Shown piece by piece: positions 46,646-59,071 of a stretch of DNA of 64,000 nucleotides (positions are counted from its first letter, which is position 1; each line of letters opens with the position of its first letter). Source of the DNA: Engraulis encrasicolus (Eukaryota > Chordata > Actinopteri > Clupeiformes > Engraulidae). Under the pieces are notes generated by a model that was not told where the DNA came from, did no database searches, and was given only the letters and a program-made list of their open reading frames with translations. Position numbers and translations under genes: made by a program. Location: assembly GCF_034702125.1 (NCBI RefSeq), contig NC_085875.1, forward strand, positions 21,525,247-21,589,246. The letters are read 5' to 3'.

Positions 46646-49600
46646 AATTTACCCAATTTACTTTTGTGTGTCACTTTGGAGTGGCCATACCAGCATACAT
46701 CTGGCATGGTGCACTATTGGTCTGAAGGGAGCTAACAAGGAAGAACCATTGCTGCTGCTGCCTTTTGTATTGTCTATGTGAGAAGGCCTGAAACATTGCA
46801 TTAATGATTAATCAACTACTGTAGTTTGATACATCATTTTGGAGTTTCTGTAACCAAGCCATGTAATAAAGGCTTTTTAGATAAACGAGAGTGTCTTGGT
46901 ATTTTTATTGTTTCAAAGTCTGATGCATCAGCTGGTTTCTTTGACTTTGTGGTCAAGGCTTGACCTTTTTTCAATTAACAATCGCTGCTGTTTCGCCACG
47001 ACATGCATACTAAACCACAGATGGACGTGAATTGACAAGATCATAGTTTCACTCTTCTGTTTGTCACCTTGATTGTACCTCGCTTCCTAGTCCAGGCAAA
47101 CATTTTGGTCTAGCTGTGGTTCAAGACCTAGTAGCTGGAGCAAAATAAATCTGAGGAGAGGCATTAGGAAGCAAAAGCCTGGATAGTAATCAAGACTCAT
47201 GGAAAAGAAGGCTTGTTTCAGTTTTGTATGACTTGCTTATATTGACCTCTAAGAAATGTCAAGGTCTAAACTAAAACAATAAAAACTTATTGTGAGCAGT
47301 AGTGAAGTCAAGTGAAGTATATCATGAATCAGAGAGGAGCAAAAAAAAAAAAAAAAAAAAAAAAGCAGCATGGTATAAGCTACTGCAAGGTGGAGGGCAG
47401 GTCCTTATGAGGTGCTGCTAGTGCAAGGTAGACAGTGTAAAGAACAAAACCATATAGTGCACTCCACAGGGTTGGTCCTTAGAAGGTTCAAAGCCATATG
47501 GTGAGTGAAATGGTCACTGGTATCACTGCAGTTTATGGCTTTACTGTACAGAGGGGTAAGACATAAAATAGGATGTTGTTAAGATTTTGATGAAAATATT
47601 TTCAGTGTAAAAATATTCCTTTCATAGCATATTATCACATACTAGATATGTTTGTGTTAAGTAATTTGTAAGTTCATCTCACCACTTAATTGCATTGAGC
47701 TGGGAGCTGTATCACATTTTTATGACATCTCATTTTGGAATCTACCATCATTAATTTTCTAGAACTAGGGGCCTACATAGGCTACAAGGTAGGCTATTGC
47801 TGGATTCAGCACAACTCCACCTTTCCATCAAGCAAGCCACCATGTTGATATGACAACCTGAACCTCAGCAAAGTGATCAAAAAGCAAATCATAACATTCT
47901 AGGCCTACTGTATATCATTTTTTTCATTGTCCGCCTATTTTAGATGTACGTATGATGATAGGTCTATATTTACATCATGCATTGACATAGGCCTATCCAC
48001 ATTTAGATTTTCCCTCCGGATATGCCCCGGTGTTCTGTCGAGATGAGCTGCTTCGTCGAGATGACTACCAGTAGCCTAACTCGACAGTGGCGTCCAATGA
48101 CGTGTAGGCTTATAGGCTATAGACAGTGACGTCTATCAATTTACGCTGCCGTCGTCAAAATGAGCTAGCTTGATTTTCACTGGAGACATTGGAGACGCTT
48201 TCAATAACTTTCCGATAGCCTATGAATTGTTTATTTTATTTAGGCCTACTATTTTAAAACGAGCGGGGTGTCTCGTCCATGCCTATTGACTTTCCGAAGA
48301 AGTTTCTCAGCCATTAGGCCTATCAACTACAAACCCCTTTTGAAGCTAGCACTAACACAAGTTGGATGGTCCATTTTCACTGTAGCACAGGATGTGCAAT
48401 GCTCTATTATTGTCAAAAAGAATGGACTTCTACAACTTCTGCCGACTTCTGTAAGCAAAGGACAGTTTCCCATGTCTTCTGGGTCTATTTCAAGTGAGTT
48501 CAGGTGCTTAGGAGAATGTTAAACCCCTGTATCATTTGCACGCATTAAGCATTCTTAATATGGTCAATTTTCAAGAGCTCTAATTCCTGGAGTGCTAGAG
48601 TGAGACTACAGCCAATATATATTTCATGATGTCATGAACCTATACAATGATTTTAGTAACAGAAATATGTCTTATATACACTCAATCGTGGTAAATCAAA
48701 GGGAATTCAAAAATGTATGTAATAACTATGGTAATTATTCCCTTTGCATCTTTAATTCTGAGTGACTCAGCCTCTCTGTGATGATCTTATACCTGGGCAC
48801 CTATATTGTCCGTCAGTACAATTCATTTTGAAATGTTCTTCTTTGTTGTTTTATCTTATTTGGATGTTTACTAAATTTCACTGATCCCTGTCCCAACTTA
48901 TTTGAGACGTGTTGGATTTATCAAATTAGAAATGAGTACACATCCCCAAAAACATTTTTTTCTCGGTTTTAAGACTCACTATGTTGTCTTTCCACTATTC
49001 TCCGTCTAATGAATGGATTGCATGTTGTGAATAGGATAGCATTTTGATTTTATTCACTGTTTACCAAACGTCCCAACTTCACCGGAGTTGGGGTTTGTAG
49101 CAACGAATATCACAGTTGCTTTGTGTATTTTTTTCATAATCACAGATGTTTAAATAAGCTGAGCGTTTCTGTTCCCAGCACATGGAGTCTATATGGTGAT
49201 TCGTAGAAAATGGGTTCTTTTGGCCTTAGACATTTTGAAAAGAAATGATATGTATGGGCCAATGTTTTTTTCATATGTTTGAATTCTCCATCAGGTGTAG
49301 AAACACATTATGTAAGTGGATGTGCTTAAATTATTTAGATAAAATATATATTTTTTTTGTTTTGTTTAACATGTGTCATTTCCATCACACTGCAAGCAAT
49401 GTGTTGTACAAGCAAACTTATGAATGTGACCATTGAATTGAAGCCATAGCTGTATACATTTTAAAACCTCATATTCCATTATTGTAACAATGTTATTTTT
49501 GTCTTTAAACCCAAAAATGTATGATGTGATGGAAATTACATTGTGGTGGAAATGACATTGTGTGGTGGAAATTAATTGACATTGTGTGACAGCTACATTT

Positions 49601-50205
49601 TGGATAAAAATGATATTGCTGGCCATCTGAAATTGAGAAGTATAATGCATTTCTATTTTTTAACTGATGCTTTATTAATTTACATAATTTTCTTTCAAAT
49701 AAATTATATTTTCCAGCATCATTTTCAATGTTTAAGTCTAGAAGTCTGGGTGTGTGACAAGAAGAAAACAGTGGTTTTGACACCTAAAAGGTGTTGAAAA
49801 GTGAAGAAAATATCAAAATAGAACAGTGTTGATTTTTTTCAGAGCTGGATTTATGCTGAAGTTAACATATGAAGTGAAACAATTCCAGAATTATGTAGGC
49901 TACATCCTAAAAAAATTGGCCATGAACAGTAAAAGTACACATTTTCCAAGAATCACAATTTCATAGGTAGGCTAAATTGCGGCATGCCACATAGGCTAAT
50001 TAGAATGTGATGCAACGTCGGGCGTGGGAAATTGCTCGGATTGTCTTAAACAGAGACAGCCTGTCTAATTTTTTAGATGCCATGTGCTAGTTAGGAATAG
50101 TTTGATGAGATGATGGGTAAATTGGCCTAGGCCGGATTTTCTTAAATCAGTGTCCAGGGTGGACAGATAGGATTTGGGGAAAAGTTTGACGCGGGGTAGC
50201 CCATT
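46646..50205. other. Non-coding stretch, no gene seen
   Basis: It contains a poly-A run (47340-47365) and a repeat-like block at about 48780-49100, which has CTGTCCCAACTTATTTGAGAC and CGTCCCAACTTCACCGG. A set of GTGGTGGAAAT-type short repeats lies at about 49528-49590. No splice-supported coding exon was found. Confidence 0.5.
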
Positions 50206-51268
50206 TTCCCGGTACGCAGTTTCATCTGCCTTGGATATGAGACCTACGATGGTGGTGTCATCAGCAAACTTGATGATAGTATTGCTGGAGTGAGAGGGGG
50301 TGCGGTCATGAGTGTATAGAGTGTACAGGAGTGAGCTTAGCACACAACCTTGGGGGGAGCCTGTGCTGGTGTTTATGGCTGAGGACAGGTGGGAGCCAAC
50401 TCTTACCATCTGGGAGCGGCCCGTCAGAAATTCCAGGGTCCACCGACAGATGGAGTGTGACAGCCCCAGGTCCAGTATCTTGGTCACGAGTCTGTTGGGG
50501 AAGATAGTGTTGAATGCTGAGCTAAAATCCACAAAGAGCAGCCTGGCATAGTTCCCCTGCTGCTCTAGATGGGACAGAGCAGCATGAAGGAGACTGATGC
50601 AAGGAGAACAACCTGTTCCTAAACATCACAAAAACAAAGGAGTTGATAGTGGACTACAGGAGGACAAAGGCTAACATTCAACCGCTGGTCATCGATGGGG
50701 CCTGTGTGGAGAGGGTCTCTGATTTCCGCTTCCTGGGTGGGCATCTGAGGGACGACCTTACGTACTTGGAACACCAACACCACTGCCACCATCAAGAAGG
50801 CACAGCAGAGACTCTACTTTCTTAGGGTCTTACGGGCTAAATATCTCCCCCATAGTCAACTGGTGGCCTTCTACCCGAGCTCCATAGAGAGCATCCATAA
50901 CATATACTGTCTATGTGTGTGGTATTCCAGCTGCACAGCAACGGCCAGAAGAGCTCTTCAGAGGGTGGTCAGCACAGCTCAGAAGATCATCAGCTGTCCC
51001 CTGCCCCCCTAGCCTAAATTTCACACCCCTACCACATAAACTGTTTGAGCTGCTGTCATCAGACAGAAGGCGTTACAGGGCTCTGGGTACAAAAACTAAC
51101 AGGCTAAAAGTTTTTATCCAAAAGCAACCTGCACACTTCATTTTGCACAGCTGACTTTATAGCCTATATGTTTTTTTGTTTGTTGATTTTAAGCACTGTG
51201 AGCATCTGTAGCCTACTTTACCAATTTCGTTAACCTGCACAATGACAATAAAGTTTCATTCATTCATT
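50206..51268. mobile_element. Twin-primed LINE (L2/Rex type) with inverted 5' half
   Basis: Minus-strand 50206-50597 encodes an RT core: EQQGNYARLLFVDFSSAFNT, SPQGCVLSSLLYTLYT, and the catalytic FADDTT ending at ADETAYRE. Plus-strand from about 50598 continues with CKENNLFLNITKTKELIVDY, then FRFLG, and runs to the 3' end with CAATGACAATAAAG and an (ATTC)n tail at about 51250-51268. The two halves meet head to head with only a few residues missing. The frame is broken in the 3' half, so the copy is dead. Confidence 0.85.
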
Positions 51269-51379
51269 TTTGCGCAAGGAACTGAAGCCAGGGTATGCGC
51301 AAAAATTACTCAGTGCGGTAGTAATGCACGTCTAATGTTCTACCTCTAAAGCAATGCATCTCTCTCACCAGCTTACGGG

Positions 51380-51704
51380 GCACGGGTGTCTCCCTGTTCC
51401 GCAAACCTCGTAACAGCGTCGCTGGTAGGCCTATAGGGGAGTCATGCCGTGTCTGCCGGGAGGGCTGTACTTGCGATAGGGGTCTATCTCGACAACGAGT
51501 CGTGGCCCAGCCCTTCCCCTATAGCGAAAGTGAAACCATCCCTCTTGCCTTGTCCTTCTGCGCGAAATAATGATTGAATTTGGTACAAACCGGGTTAGGC
51601 TACTTGAATTTCGACTAGACTATAGATGAATTCTGCTTGTTTCACGCCAAATTATTTCTGTTTTCCTTTCTGAGTTCTTTTACGTGTATTTGACAGTCAT
51701 TGCA
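51380..51704 (+). promoter_or_regulatory. Promoter region of a second NLR, paralogous to the first
   Basis: The stretch near 51589-51650 (GGGTTAGGCTACTTGAATT, then CTGCTTGTTTCACGC) aligns with the NLR promoter near 26992-27047 (GGTTAGCCTACTTGAATTAC, CTGCTAGTTTCACGC). TTCTGCGCGAAAT near 51558 matches TTCTGCACGAAT near 26944. The region ends at a transposon insertion; its continuation is at 56504. Confidence 0.7.
51526..51536 (+). promoter_or_regulatory. Consensus ISRE/IRF site of the second NLR promoter
   Basis: GAAAGTGAAAC fits GAAANNGAAAC exactly. It plays the same positional role as the ISRE at 26808. Confidence 0.6.
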
Positions 51705-51847
51705 ACATTAAAAAGTGCGGTAAAGTTAGTTTGATATTGGACATTCATTTGACATTCAAAATAAAAACGTGATGGATCTGAAAAATAAGTCTTGTGGTAC
51801 ATGAGGGACTTCTGTCCCTATGTTAAAAATATGGTTTGATGACTCAA

Positions 51848-53520
51848 GGTCAAAAGGTCAAGGAGCCTAATTAGTTTATATCAACATATTAAGTATTTTT
51901 ATTATTTGTAGAATTACTTGAGTGCTAAATCTAAAAAACAAGTCTTGTGGTAAATGAGGTATATTTATCTCTGTTTTATAAAACTGGTGTGGTGATCAGA
52001 GGTCAAAAGGTCAAGGAGCCTAATTCATTTACAACACATTTTTTATGATTTTATTTTTTTCTGGATTGACAGAATGAAGAATGACAAAACGAACTCTTGT
52101 GGCATATGAGGTACACATGCCTCTGTGTTACAACACTGGTAAACAGACTCAAGGTCAAAAGGTCGCAGAGCCTAATTCATTTATATCACCATTTTAAATA
52201 TTTTTTATTATTTATAGAATTATTTGAGTGCTAAATCTAAAAAACAAGTCTTGTGGTAAATGAGGTATATTTATCTCTGTTTTATAAAACTGGTGTGGTG
52301 ATCAGAGGTCAAAAGGTCAAGGAGCCTAATTCATTTACAACACATTTTTTATGATTTTATTTTTTTCTGAATTGACAGAATGAAGAATGACAAAATGAAC
52401 TCTTGTGGCATATGAGGCACACATGCCTCTGTGTTACAAAACAAGGTCGCGGAGCCTAATTCATTTATATCACTCATTTTTGTAATATTATTATTAAAAT
52501 ACCAACCAATGTGATGAATCTGTAAAACAAGTCTTGTGGCAAATGAGGGACATTTATGTCTGTGTGATAGACCTGGTGTGGTGAGCCAAGGTCAAAAGGT
52601 CAATGAGCTTAATTAGTTTATATCAAAATTTTAAATATTTTTATTATTTATAGAATTACTTGAGTGCTAAATCTAAAAAACAAGTCTTGTGGTAAATGAG
52701 GTATATTTATCTCTGTTTTATAAAACTGGTGTGGTGATCCGAGGTCAAAAGGTCAAGGAGCCTAATTCATTTACAACACATTTTTATGATTTTATTTTTT
52801 TCTGAATTGACAGAATGAAGAATGACAAAATGAACTCTTGTGGCATTTGAGGCACACATGCCTCTGTGTTACAAAACTGGTTAACCGACTCAAGGTCAAA
52901 AGGTCGCGGAGCCTAATTCATTTATATCACTCATTTTTGTAATATTATTATTAAAATACCCACCAAGTGATTCATCTGTAAAACAAGTCTTGTGGCAAAT
53001 GATGGACATTTATGTCTGTGTGATAGACCTGGTGTGGTGAGCCAAGGTCAAAAGGTCAAGGAGCCTAATTCATTTATACCACCATTTTAAATATTTTTAT
53101 TATTTATAGAATTACTTGAGTGCTAAATCTAAAAAACAAGTCTTGTGGTAAATGAGGTATATTTATCTCTGTTTTATAAAACTGGTGTGGTGATCCGAGG
53201 TCAAAAGGTCAAGGAGCCTAATTCATTTACAACACATTTTTTATGATTTTATTTTTTTCTGAATTGACAGAATGAAGAATGACAAAAGGAACTCTTGTGG
53301 CATATGAGGCACACATGCCTCTGTGTTACAAAACTGGTTAACCGACTCAAGGTCAAAAGGTCGCGGAGCCTAATTCATTTATATCACTCATTTTTGTAAT
53401 ATTATTATTAAAATACCCACCAAAGTGATTCATCTGTAAAACAAGTCTTGTGGCAAATGATGGACATTTATGTCTGTGTGATAGACCTGGTGTGGTGAGC
53501 CAAGGTCAAAAGGTCAAGGA
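51848..53520 (+). repeat. Left-arm array of 152-bp repeats with AGGTCA direct repeats
   Basis: Each unit contains AAGGTCAAAAGGTCAAGGAG or a variant with AGGTCG, followed by CCTAATTCATTTA. Copies lie near 51848, 51990, 52150, 52305, 52443 (shortened), 52588, 52741, 52893, 53045, 53196, 53348 and 53502. Confidence 0.9.
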
Positions 53521-54199
53521 GCCTAGGGTTAGGAATTGTAACCCTGACCCTAGTGCTAAATCCTAACACTAACCTGGCAGCAATGACATGGTAACAACAT
53601 GCCAATAAAGCTAATTTAGGGTACTTTAATGGGCAATAGTGTGAAAATCACAGAATTAGTGTTATTAGCATGTTGCAACCCTAATGCCCCATGTACACCA
53701 AGCAAGCGAATTACGCGACCTGAGCGGCGGAAGTCATTATTTGTCTATGAGGGAAGGCGAATAAAACTACTAGAGGGAATTCGCCAGGAGAGAAGCAAAC
53801 TGAGCGACCAGAGCGAACTTTGACTATTAAGCGGCGTACACACACAGAGCTAGCTTTTCGCTTGCTCGCTTACTTGCCACTCTATCATGGAACGTTCGCT
53901 GAAAGTTCCCGCGGCTTGAACTACCAATGAACAGGCGAGAAGTACCGAACTCTGCATTCTGATTGGTTACTCACATGCAGAAAATCAAGTACTGCATGCT
54001 TTTGACAAAGCTATACAGTTCACAAGTGTGTTTTCATAAGTTGTGGAAAAGGCTACTGGAACTTTTGACCATGAATCACAAAACCAATGTTGTAAACCAA
54101 TGTCCGTTGTATGTCAAAAAAGGATTTTTCATTCTTCATTCATTTTTCATTCTTCATTTACAGATCTATCACTTTATAAAAAGTGATGAAAATGCATTG

Positions 54200-56365
54200 T
54201 TCTACTTGACCTTTTGACCTTGAGTTTCTTAACCATTTTTGTGACACAGAAGCACATGTCCCTAATATGCCACAAGAGTTAATTTTGTCATTTTTCATTC
54301 TGTCCATTTGGGAAAAAATGAAATAAAAAAAAGTGTTCTAAATGAATTAGGTCCCTTGAATTTTTGACCTTGGATCACCAAAACAGTTTTATAAAACAGA
54401 GATAAATATACCTCATTTACCACAAGACTTGTTTTTTAGATTTAGCACTCAAATAATTCTATAAATAATAAAAATAATTAAAATGGTGGTATAAATGAAT
54501 TAGGCTCCTTGACCTTTTGACCTTGGCTCACCACACCAGGTCTATCACACAGACATAAATGTCCATCATTTGCCACAAGACTTGTTTTAGAGATGAATCA
54601 CTTTGGTGGGTATTTTAATAATAATATTACAAAAATGAGTGATATAAATGAATTAGGCTCCGCGACCTTTTGACCTTGAGTCGGTTAACCAGTTTTGTAA
54701 AACAGAGGCATGTGTACCTCATATGCCACAAGAGTTCATTTTGTCATTCTTCATTCTGTCAATTCAGAAAAAAATAAAATCATAAAAAAATGTGTTGTAA
54801 ATGAATTAGGCTCCTTGACCTTTTGACCTCTGATCACCACACCAGTTTTATAAAACAGAGATAAATATACCTCATTTACCACAAGACTTGTTTTTTTAGA
54901 GTTAGCACTCAAGTAATTCTATAAATAATTTAAAAAAAAATTAAAGGTGGTATAAATGAATTAGGCTCCTTGACCTTTTGACCTTGGCTCACCACACCAG
55001 GTTTATCACACAGACATAAATGTCCATCATTTGCCACAAGACTTGTTTTAGAGATGAATCACTTTGGTGGAAATTTTAATAATAATATTACAAAAATGAG
55101 TGATATAAATGAATTAGGCTCCGCGACCTTTTGACCTTGAGTCGGTTAACCAGTTTTGTAACACAGAGGCATGTGTGCCTCAAATGCCACAAGAGTTCAT
55201 TTTGTCATTCTTCATTCTGTCAATTCAGAAAAAAATAAAATCATAAAAAATGTGTTGTAAATGAATTAGGCTCCTTGACCTTTTGACCTCGGATCACCAC
55301 ACCAGTTTTATAAAACAGAGATAAATATACCTCATTTACCACAAGACTTGTTTTTTAGATTTAGCACTCAAATAATTCTATAAATAATAAAAATATTTAA
55401 AATTTTGATATAAACTAATTAAGCTCATTGACCTTTTGACCTTGGCTCACCACACCAGGTCTATCACACAGACATAAATGTCCCTCATTTGCCACAAGAC
55501 TTGTTTTACAGATTCATCACATTGGTTGGTATTTTAATAATAATATTACAAAAATGAGTGATATAAATGAATTAGGCTCCGCAACCTTTTGACCTTGAGT
55601 CGGTTAACCAGTTTTGTAACACAGAGGCATGTGTGCCTCATATGCCACAAGAGTTCATTTTGTCATTCTTCATTCTGCCAATTCAGAAAAAAATAAAATC
55701 ATAAAAAATGTGTTGCAAATGAATAAGGCTCCTTGACCTTTTGACCTCTGATCACCACACCAGTTTTATAAAACAGAGATAAATATACCTCATTTACCAC
55801 AAGACTTGTTTTTTTAGATTTAGCACTCAAGTAATTCTATAAATAATAAAAAATATTTAAAATGGTGGTATAAATGAATTAGGCTCCTTGACCTTTTGAC
55901 CTTGGCTCACCACACCAGGTCTATCACACAGACATAAATGTCCATCATTTGCCACAAGACTTGTTTTACAGATGAACCACTTTGGTGGGTATTTTAATAA
56001 TAATATTTACAAAAATGAGTGATATAATTGAATTAGGCTCCGCGACCTTTTGACCTTGAGTCGGTTAACCAGTTTTGTAAAACAGAGGCATGTGTCCCTC
56101 ATATGCCACAAGAGTTCGTTTTGTCATTCTTCATTCTGTCAATCCAGAAAAAAATAAAATCATAAAAAATCTGTTGTAAATGAATTAGGCTCCTTGACCT
56201 TTTGACCTCTGATCACCACACCAGTTTTATAAAACAGAGATAAATATACCTCATTTACCACAAGACTTGTTTTTTAGATTTAGCACTCAAGTAATTCTAC
56301 AAATAATAAAAATACTTAATATGTTGATATAAACTAATTAGGCTCCTTGACCTTTTGACCTTGAG
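54200..56365 (-). repeat. Right-arm array of 152-bp repeats, inverted
   Basis: About 15 units, each with TGACCTTTTGACCT or a close variant, spaced about 150 bp from near 54208 to near 56349. They are the reverse complement of the left-arm array. Confidence 0.9.
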
Positions 56366-56503
56366 TCATCAAACCATATTTTTAACATAGGGACAGAAGT
56401 CCCTCATGTACCACAAGACTTATTTTTCAGATCCATCACGTTTTTATTTTGAATGTCAAATGAATGTCCAATATCAAACTAACTTTACCGCACTACATTA
56501 AAA

Positions 56504-56563
56504 CTCCACAGACCAGACGACGCAACTGCGAAATGGATCTCTTGACGAAGAGCTTAAAATTAG
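56504..56563 (+). CDS. First coding exon of a second MLKL-type NLR (partial gene)
   Basis: ATG at 56533 opens MDLLTKSLKL and the exon ends at 56563 with G|GTAGGC, phase 1. That is the same length class, phase and character as exon 1 of the NLR at 27194 (MDALEGVKS, phase 1). The preceding CACAGACCAGACGACG matches TACAGACCGGACGC before the first gene, and the intron start ATGCACACCCTTTCC matches ATGCACATTCTTTATA. I found no copy of the helical-bundle exon in the remaining 7.4 kb. The gene may therefore continue beyond the window or be a relic. Its promoter has been displaced 4.8 kb by the foldback insertion. Confidence 0.6.
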
Positions 56564-57174
56564 GTAGGCTAAATGCACACCCTTTCCGATATTTCAACGT
56601 TACATAAGGGGGGCTAGGCCTATATAGGCCTAATGTGTATATTCAAAATAATAACAGGCGCGGTTCTTGAGCTCGCCCTCTAGGCCTACTAAAAAGGGCG
56701 GAAATGTAAACGATGATTTGGTCAGTTATTGTTTGTAGAAAGATAGGGTGATCAATTATAGGCCTATAGGCCTACACTTTTACATATGCCTATATTCATC
56801 TAGGCATAGGCTACAAAATGGAAACTAGAAATGCACTGAGAGAGACCTCCGCCAAGGAATTTGTTGAACATTGTACGTACTATGGGATATTTGTGCCATG
56901 ATGTTGTGTGGCTAATCCATATTGTAGTAGAGTAATTAGGCTACCATGTCACCTATTTCGTCTGTTCGTTCACACCTGTGTTTGGGCTTATATTCTGAGT
57001 GTAGCCTAAATACACTTTAGTTTATACATGGGTTCGCAGTGTTTGTAAACACGATGTTATTACACGATGCCCTACAAAGCAGGCAGTAAGTGGATTGTTG
57101 TTGAGTTATTAGGATTTCAAAGACATATAGGCTAAGTATGAAGGCTATAGGCCAAAAGTTTGGACACACTTTGT
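56564..57174 (+). other. Putative intron 1 of the second NLR, no gene seen
   Basis: CCTACAAAGCAGGCAGTAAG near 57070 resembles TATAAAGCAGGCAGTAATT near 29629 in intron 1 of the first NLR, which supports the duplication. Confidence 0.5.
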
Positions 57175-57437
57175 CATTCATTGCCTTCTCTTTATTTTCC
57201 TGGCTATTTACATATGGTGGTGGATTTTGGGAGGTCCAAGCCAGCTCTGGAACCTGTCGCTATTGATGTTGAGGTGGAGATTGTAAGCACATATAAGTAT
57301 CTAGGGGTATATCTGGATAACAAACTAGACTGGTCTGCCAATACAGATGCAGTATACAAAAAAGGACAGAGTCGGCTATACTTCCTGAGGAAACTACGAT
57401 CATTCAATGTGTGCAACCAACGTGATCTCGAATGAAT
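57175..57437 (+). mobile_element. LINE reverse-transcriptase fragment
   Basis: The translation VVDFGRSKPALEPVAIDVEV, then STYKYLGVYLDNKLDWS and SRLYFLRKLRSFNVC, is the post-catalytic region of an L2/Rex-type ORF2. Truncated at both ends. Confidence 0.8.
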
Positions 57438-59071
57438 TGCGTCTCATTTATCACGCAAACCAAAACCAAAATTGCGTCGATATAACGACGCATTCTCTTT
57501 TATGTCACACATGCGCAGTAGCCAGCACTATCTTTTAAGGCCAGGAGGCTTTATTAGGTGCGATCGAGATGTGTTAACGCATGCATGCGCATTTACACAG
57601 CAATGCACCCTGGATGGAAAATGCTGCATGACGGTTAGATTTCCTGTCAAACTTCGAAATTTCGTCGACGTTGCGTTGACGAGGTGACATGTCACATGGT
57701 GTAAAACTATCGCGGGATGAATGCGGCTGCAGTCAGATCTTGCAACCTCTGCAGTTGCTTATCCCCTTCAACGCTCGTCGGCGGACTGCCTCCGAGGTCA
57801 CGCGTCCATGAACTGGTTGGTCAACAACTCACTCACGTGTGTATATGGGTCTTGTCTCACACCTCTACACAAGTTTGCGCAGGTCCCCACTTCAGCTCCT
57901 CCTCACTGCCTGTCCCCCCACTCATCACACGTGGTGTGTTAGTAGAGCAAACCGGTGCGAGCTCATCGTCTCGTTCATATTTGTGGCCGACTTTAAATGC
58001 GCTGTATTTAATAACACCCACATCGTGACAACAAGTTCTCGCTGACGTCCGTTGCGCAACGTCGACGCTCGCAATGAAGTCGTATGTGCTTATTGTTAGC
58101 CTATTTATAACAAAAACAAAACGTTATTCACGTTGCTTAACGTAACGACTCATTATAAATATGCTGTGAAGTCCCCACAAACTAATACTGAGCTCTTTTG
58201 GGCTGTTAAAGTCAAGTTTTGATTTTAGCAAGTCTTTTTCTGTTTGATTGAATTAAAACGAACCCTGTAAACATTGACATAAATTTGTCCAGAGCGTGAT
58301 TTGCGCACAACAACCTCTAGGCCTACAACGTTTTGAATAGTTTCAAATATTTCATTCATAAATCCCCAGACCCCCTCCCTCTGCTACTACACCAATGATG
58401 TCATTTTATTGTGGATTTTGCGGACTGCATTCCCATGTACTGGGTTTAGCTGGACCGTATTGGACTGGAGGTAAGTTAATTTAATTGATAAGGTGAATGT
58501 GCATTAACTGCTATATTTGAATGCATCTTCCAGGTCACATCATTGGTTTAGTCGCCAAACTTTTCTGACTGTCACAGTTGGTTTTACCAGCCAGCTGCTT
58601 CTACTGTGTAGCCTAGCCTAGCCTACCCATTATTGCTCGCGTGGCAATTATTCTGTCCATAATTATTTATACTGTTTGGTTTTACAAGCGGTATCTCGGC
58701 CTCATCAAGCAAGCAGAACTTTGAAAACGACGTCAGATGCGCCAAAGTTCTGCTAAAGAGAGTAAATAGCGCGATATGTACTCTGAAATCTCATTCTGAG
58801 CAGAGCACTTGCTTGACAGGTTCACGAATCTCTCTCTCTCTCTCTCTCTCTCTCTCCCCAACTTTCAGGTGACAGGATATTTTGTACCTGCTTCGGACTG
58901 GTTCTGTCATTAACCTACTGAGCTGGTGCTTCTGTCCCAGGTAGGCTACATGGGCAGTCATTTTGTGTGTGTAGGCTACAGGTTTGGTTAGGTGTTTCAA
59001 GTTCAAATTCCATTCTTTCTGTACATGCAGGTAAAATGTGTTTGAACTTACATTTGCATCTATACATGAAG
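57438..59071. other. Non-coding stretch with one exon-like signal
   Basis: No gene could be assembled. Near 58395 an ATG opens MMSFYCGFCGLHSHVLGL and reaches GGAG|GTAAGT at 58470. The C-x-x-C-x-x-H pattern recalls a zinc-finger start, but no partner exon in phase was found. A short (CT)n run lies at about 58829-58855. Confidence 0.35.

Larger units (their letters stand above)
51714..56494. mobile_element. Foldback transposon, 4.78 kb, 9-bp TSD, long repeat-built arms
   Basis: The left end AGTGCGGTAAAGTTAG is the exact complement of the right end CTAACTTTACCGCACT. A 9-bp duplication ACATTAAAA occurs at 51705-51713 and 56495-56503, the size typical of Mutator-like and classical foldback elements. 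The arms (about 51714-53525 and about 54190-56494) consist of a unit of about 152 bp that alternates among three variants (higher-order period about 456 bp). The left arm has about 12 units and the right arm about 15. The spacer (about 53526-54190) is unique-looking, with GCGAATTACGCGACCTGAGC-type text known from other fish MITEs. No transposase was seen. Confidence 0.88.

Noticed and set aside
48268..48522. 84-codon plus-strand open frame
   Set aside because: No recognisable domain, no splice signals, and it sits in otherwise non-coding sequence.
53523..53560. Telomere-like GGGTTAGG and CCCTGACCCTAG text
   Set aside because: Only two degenerate units at the inner edge of the foldback arm; not a telomeric array.
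51848..56365. CRISPR-like array of regularly spaced repeats
   Set aside because: The spacing is regular, but the intervening sequence is itself repeated, and the context is a eukaryotic foldback transposon.
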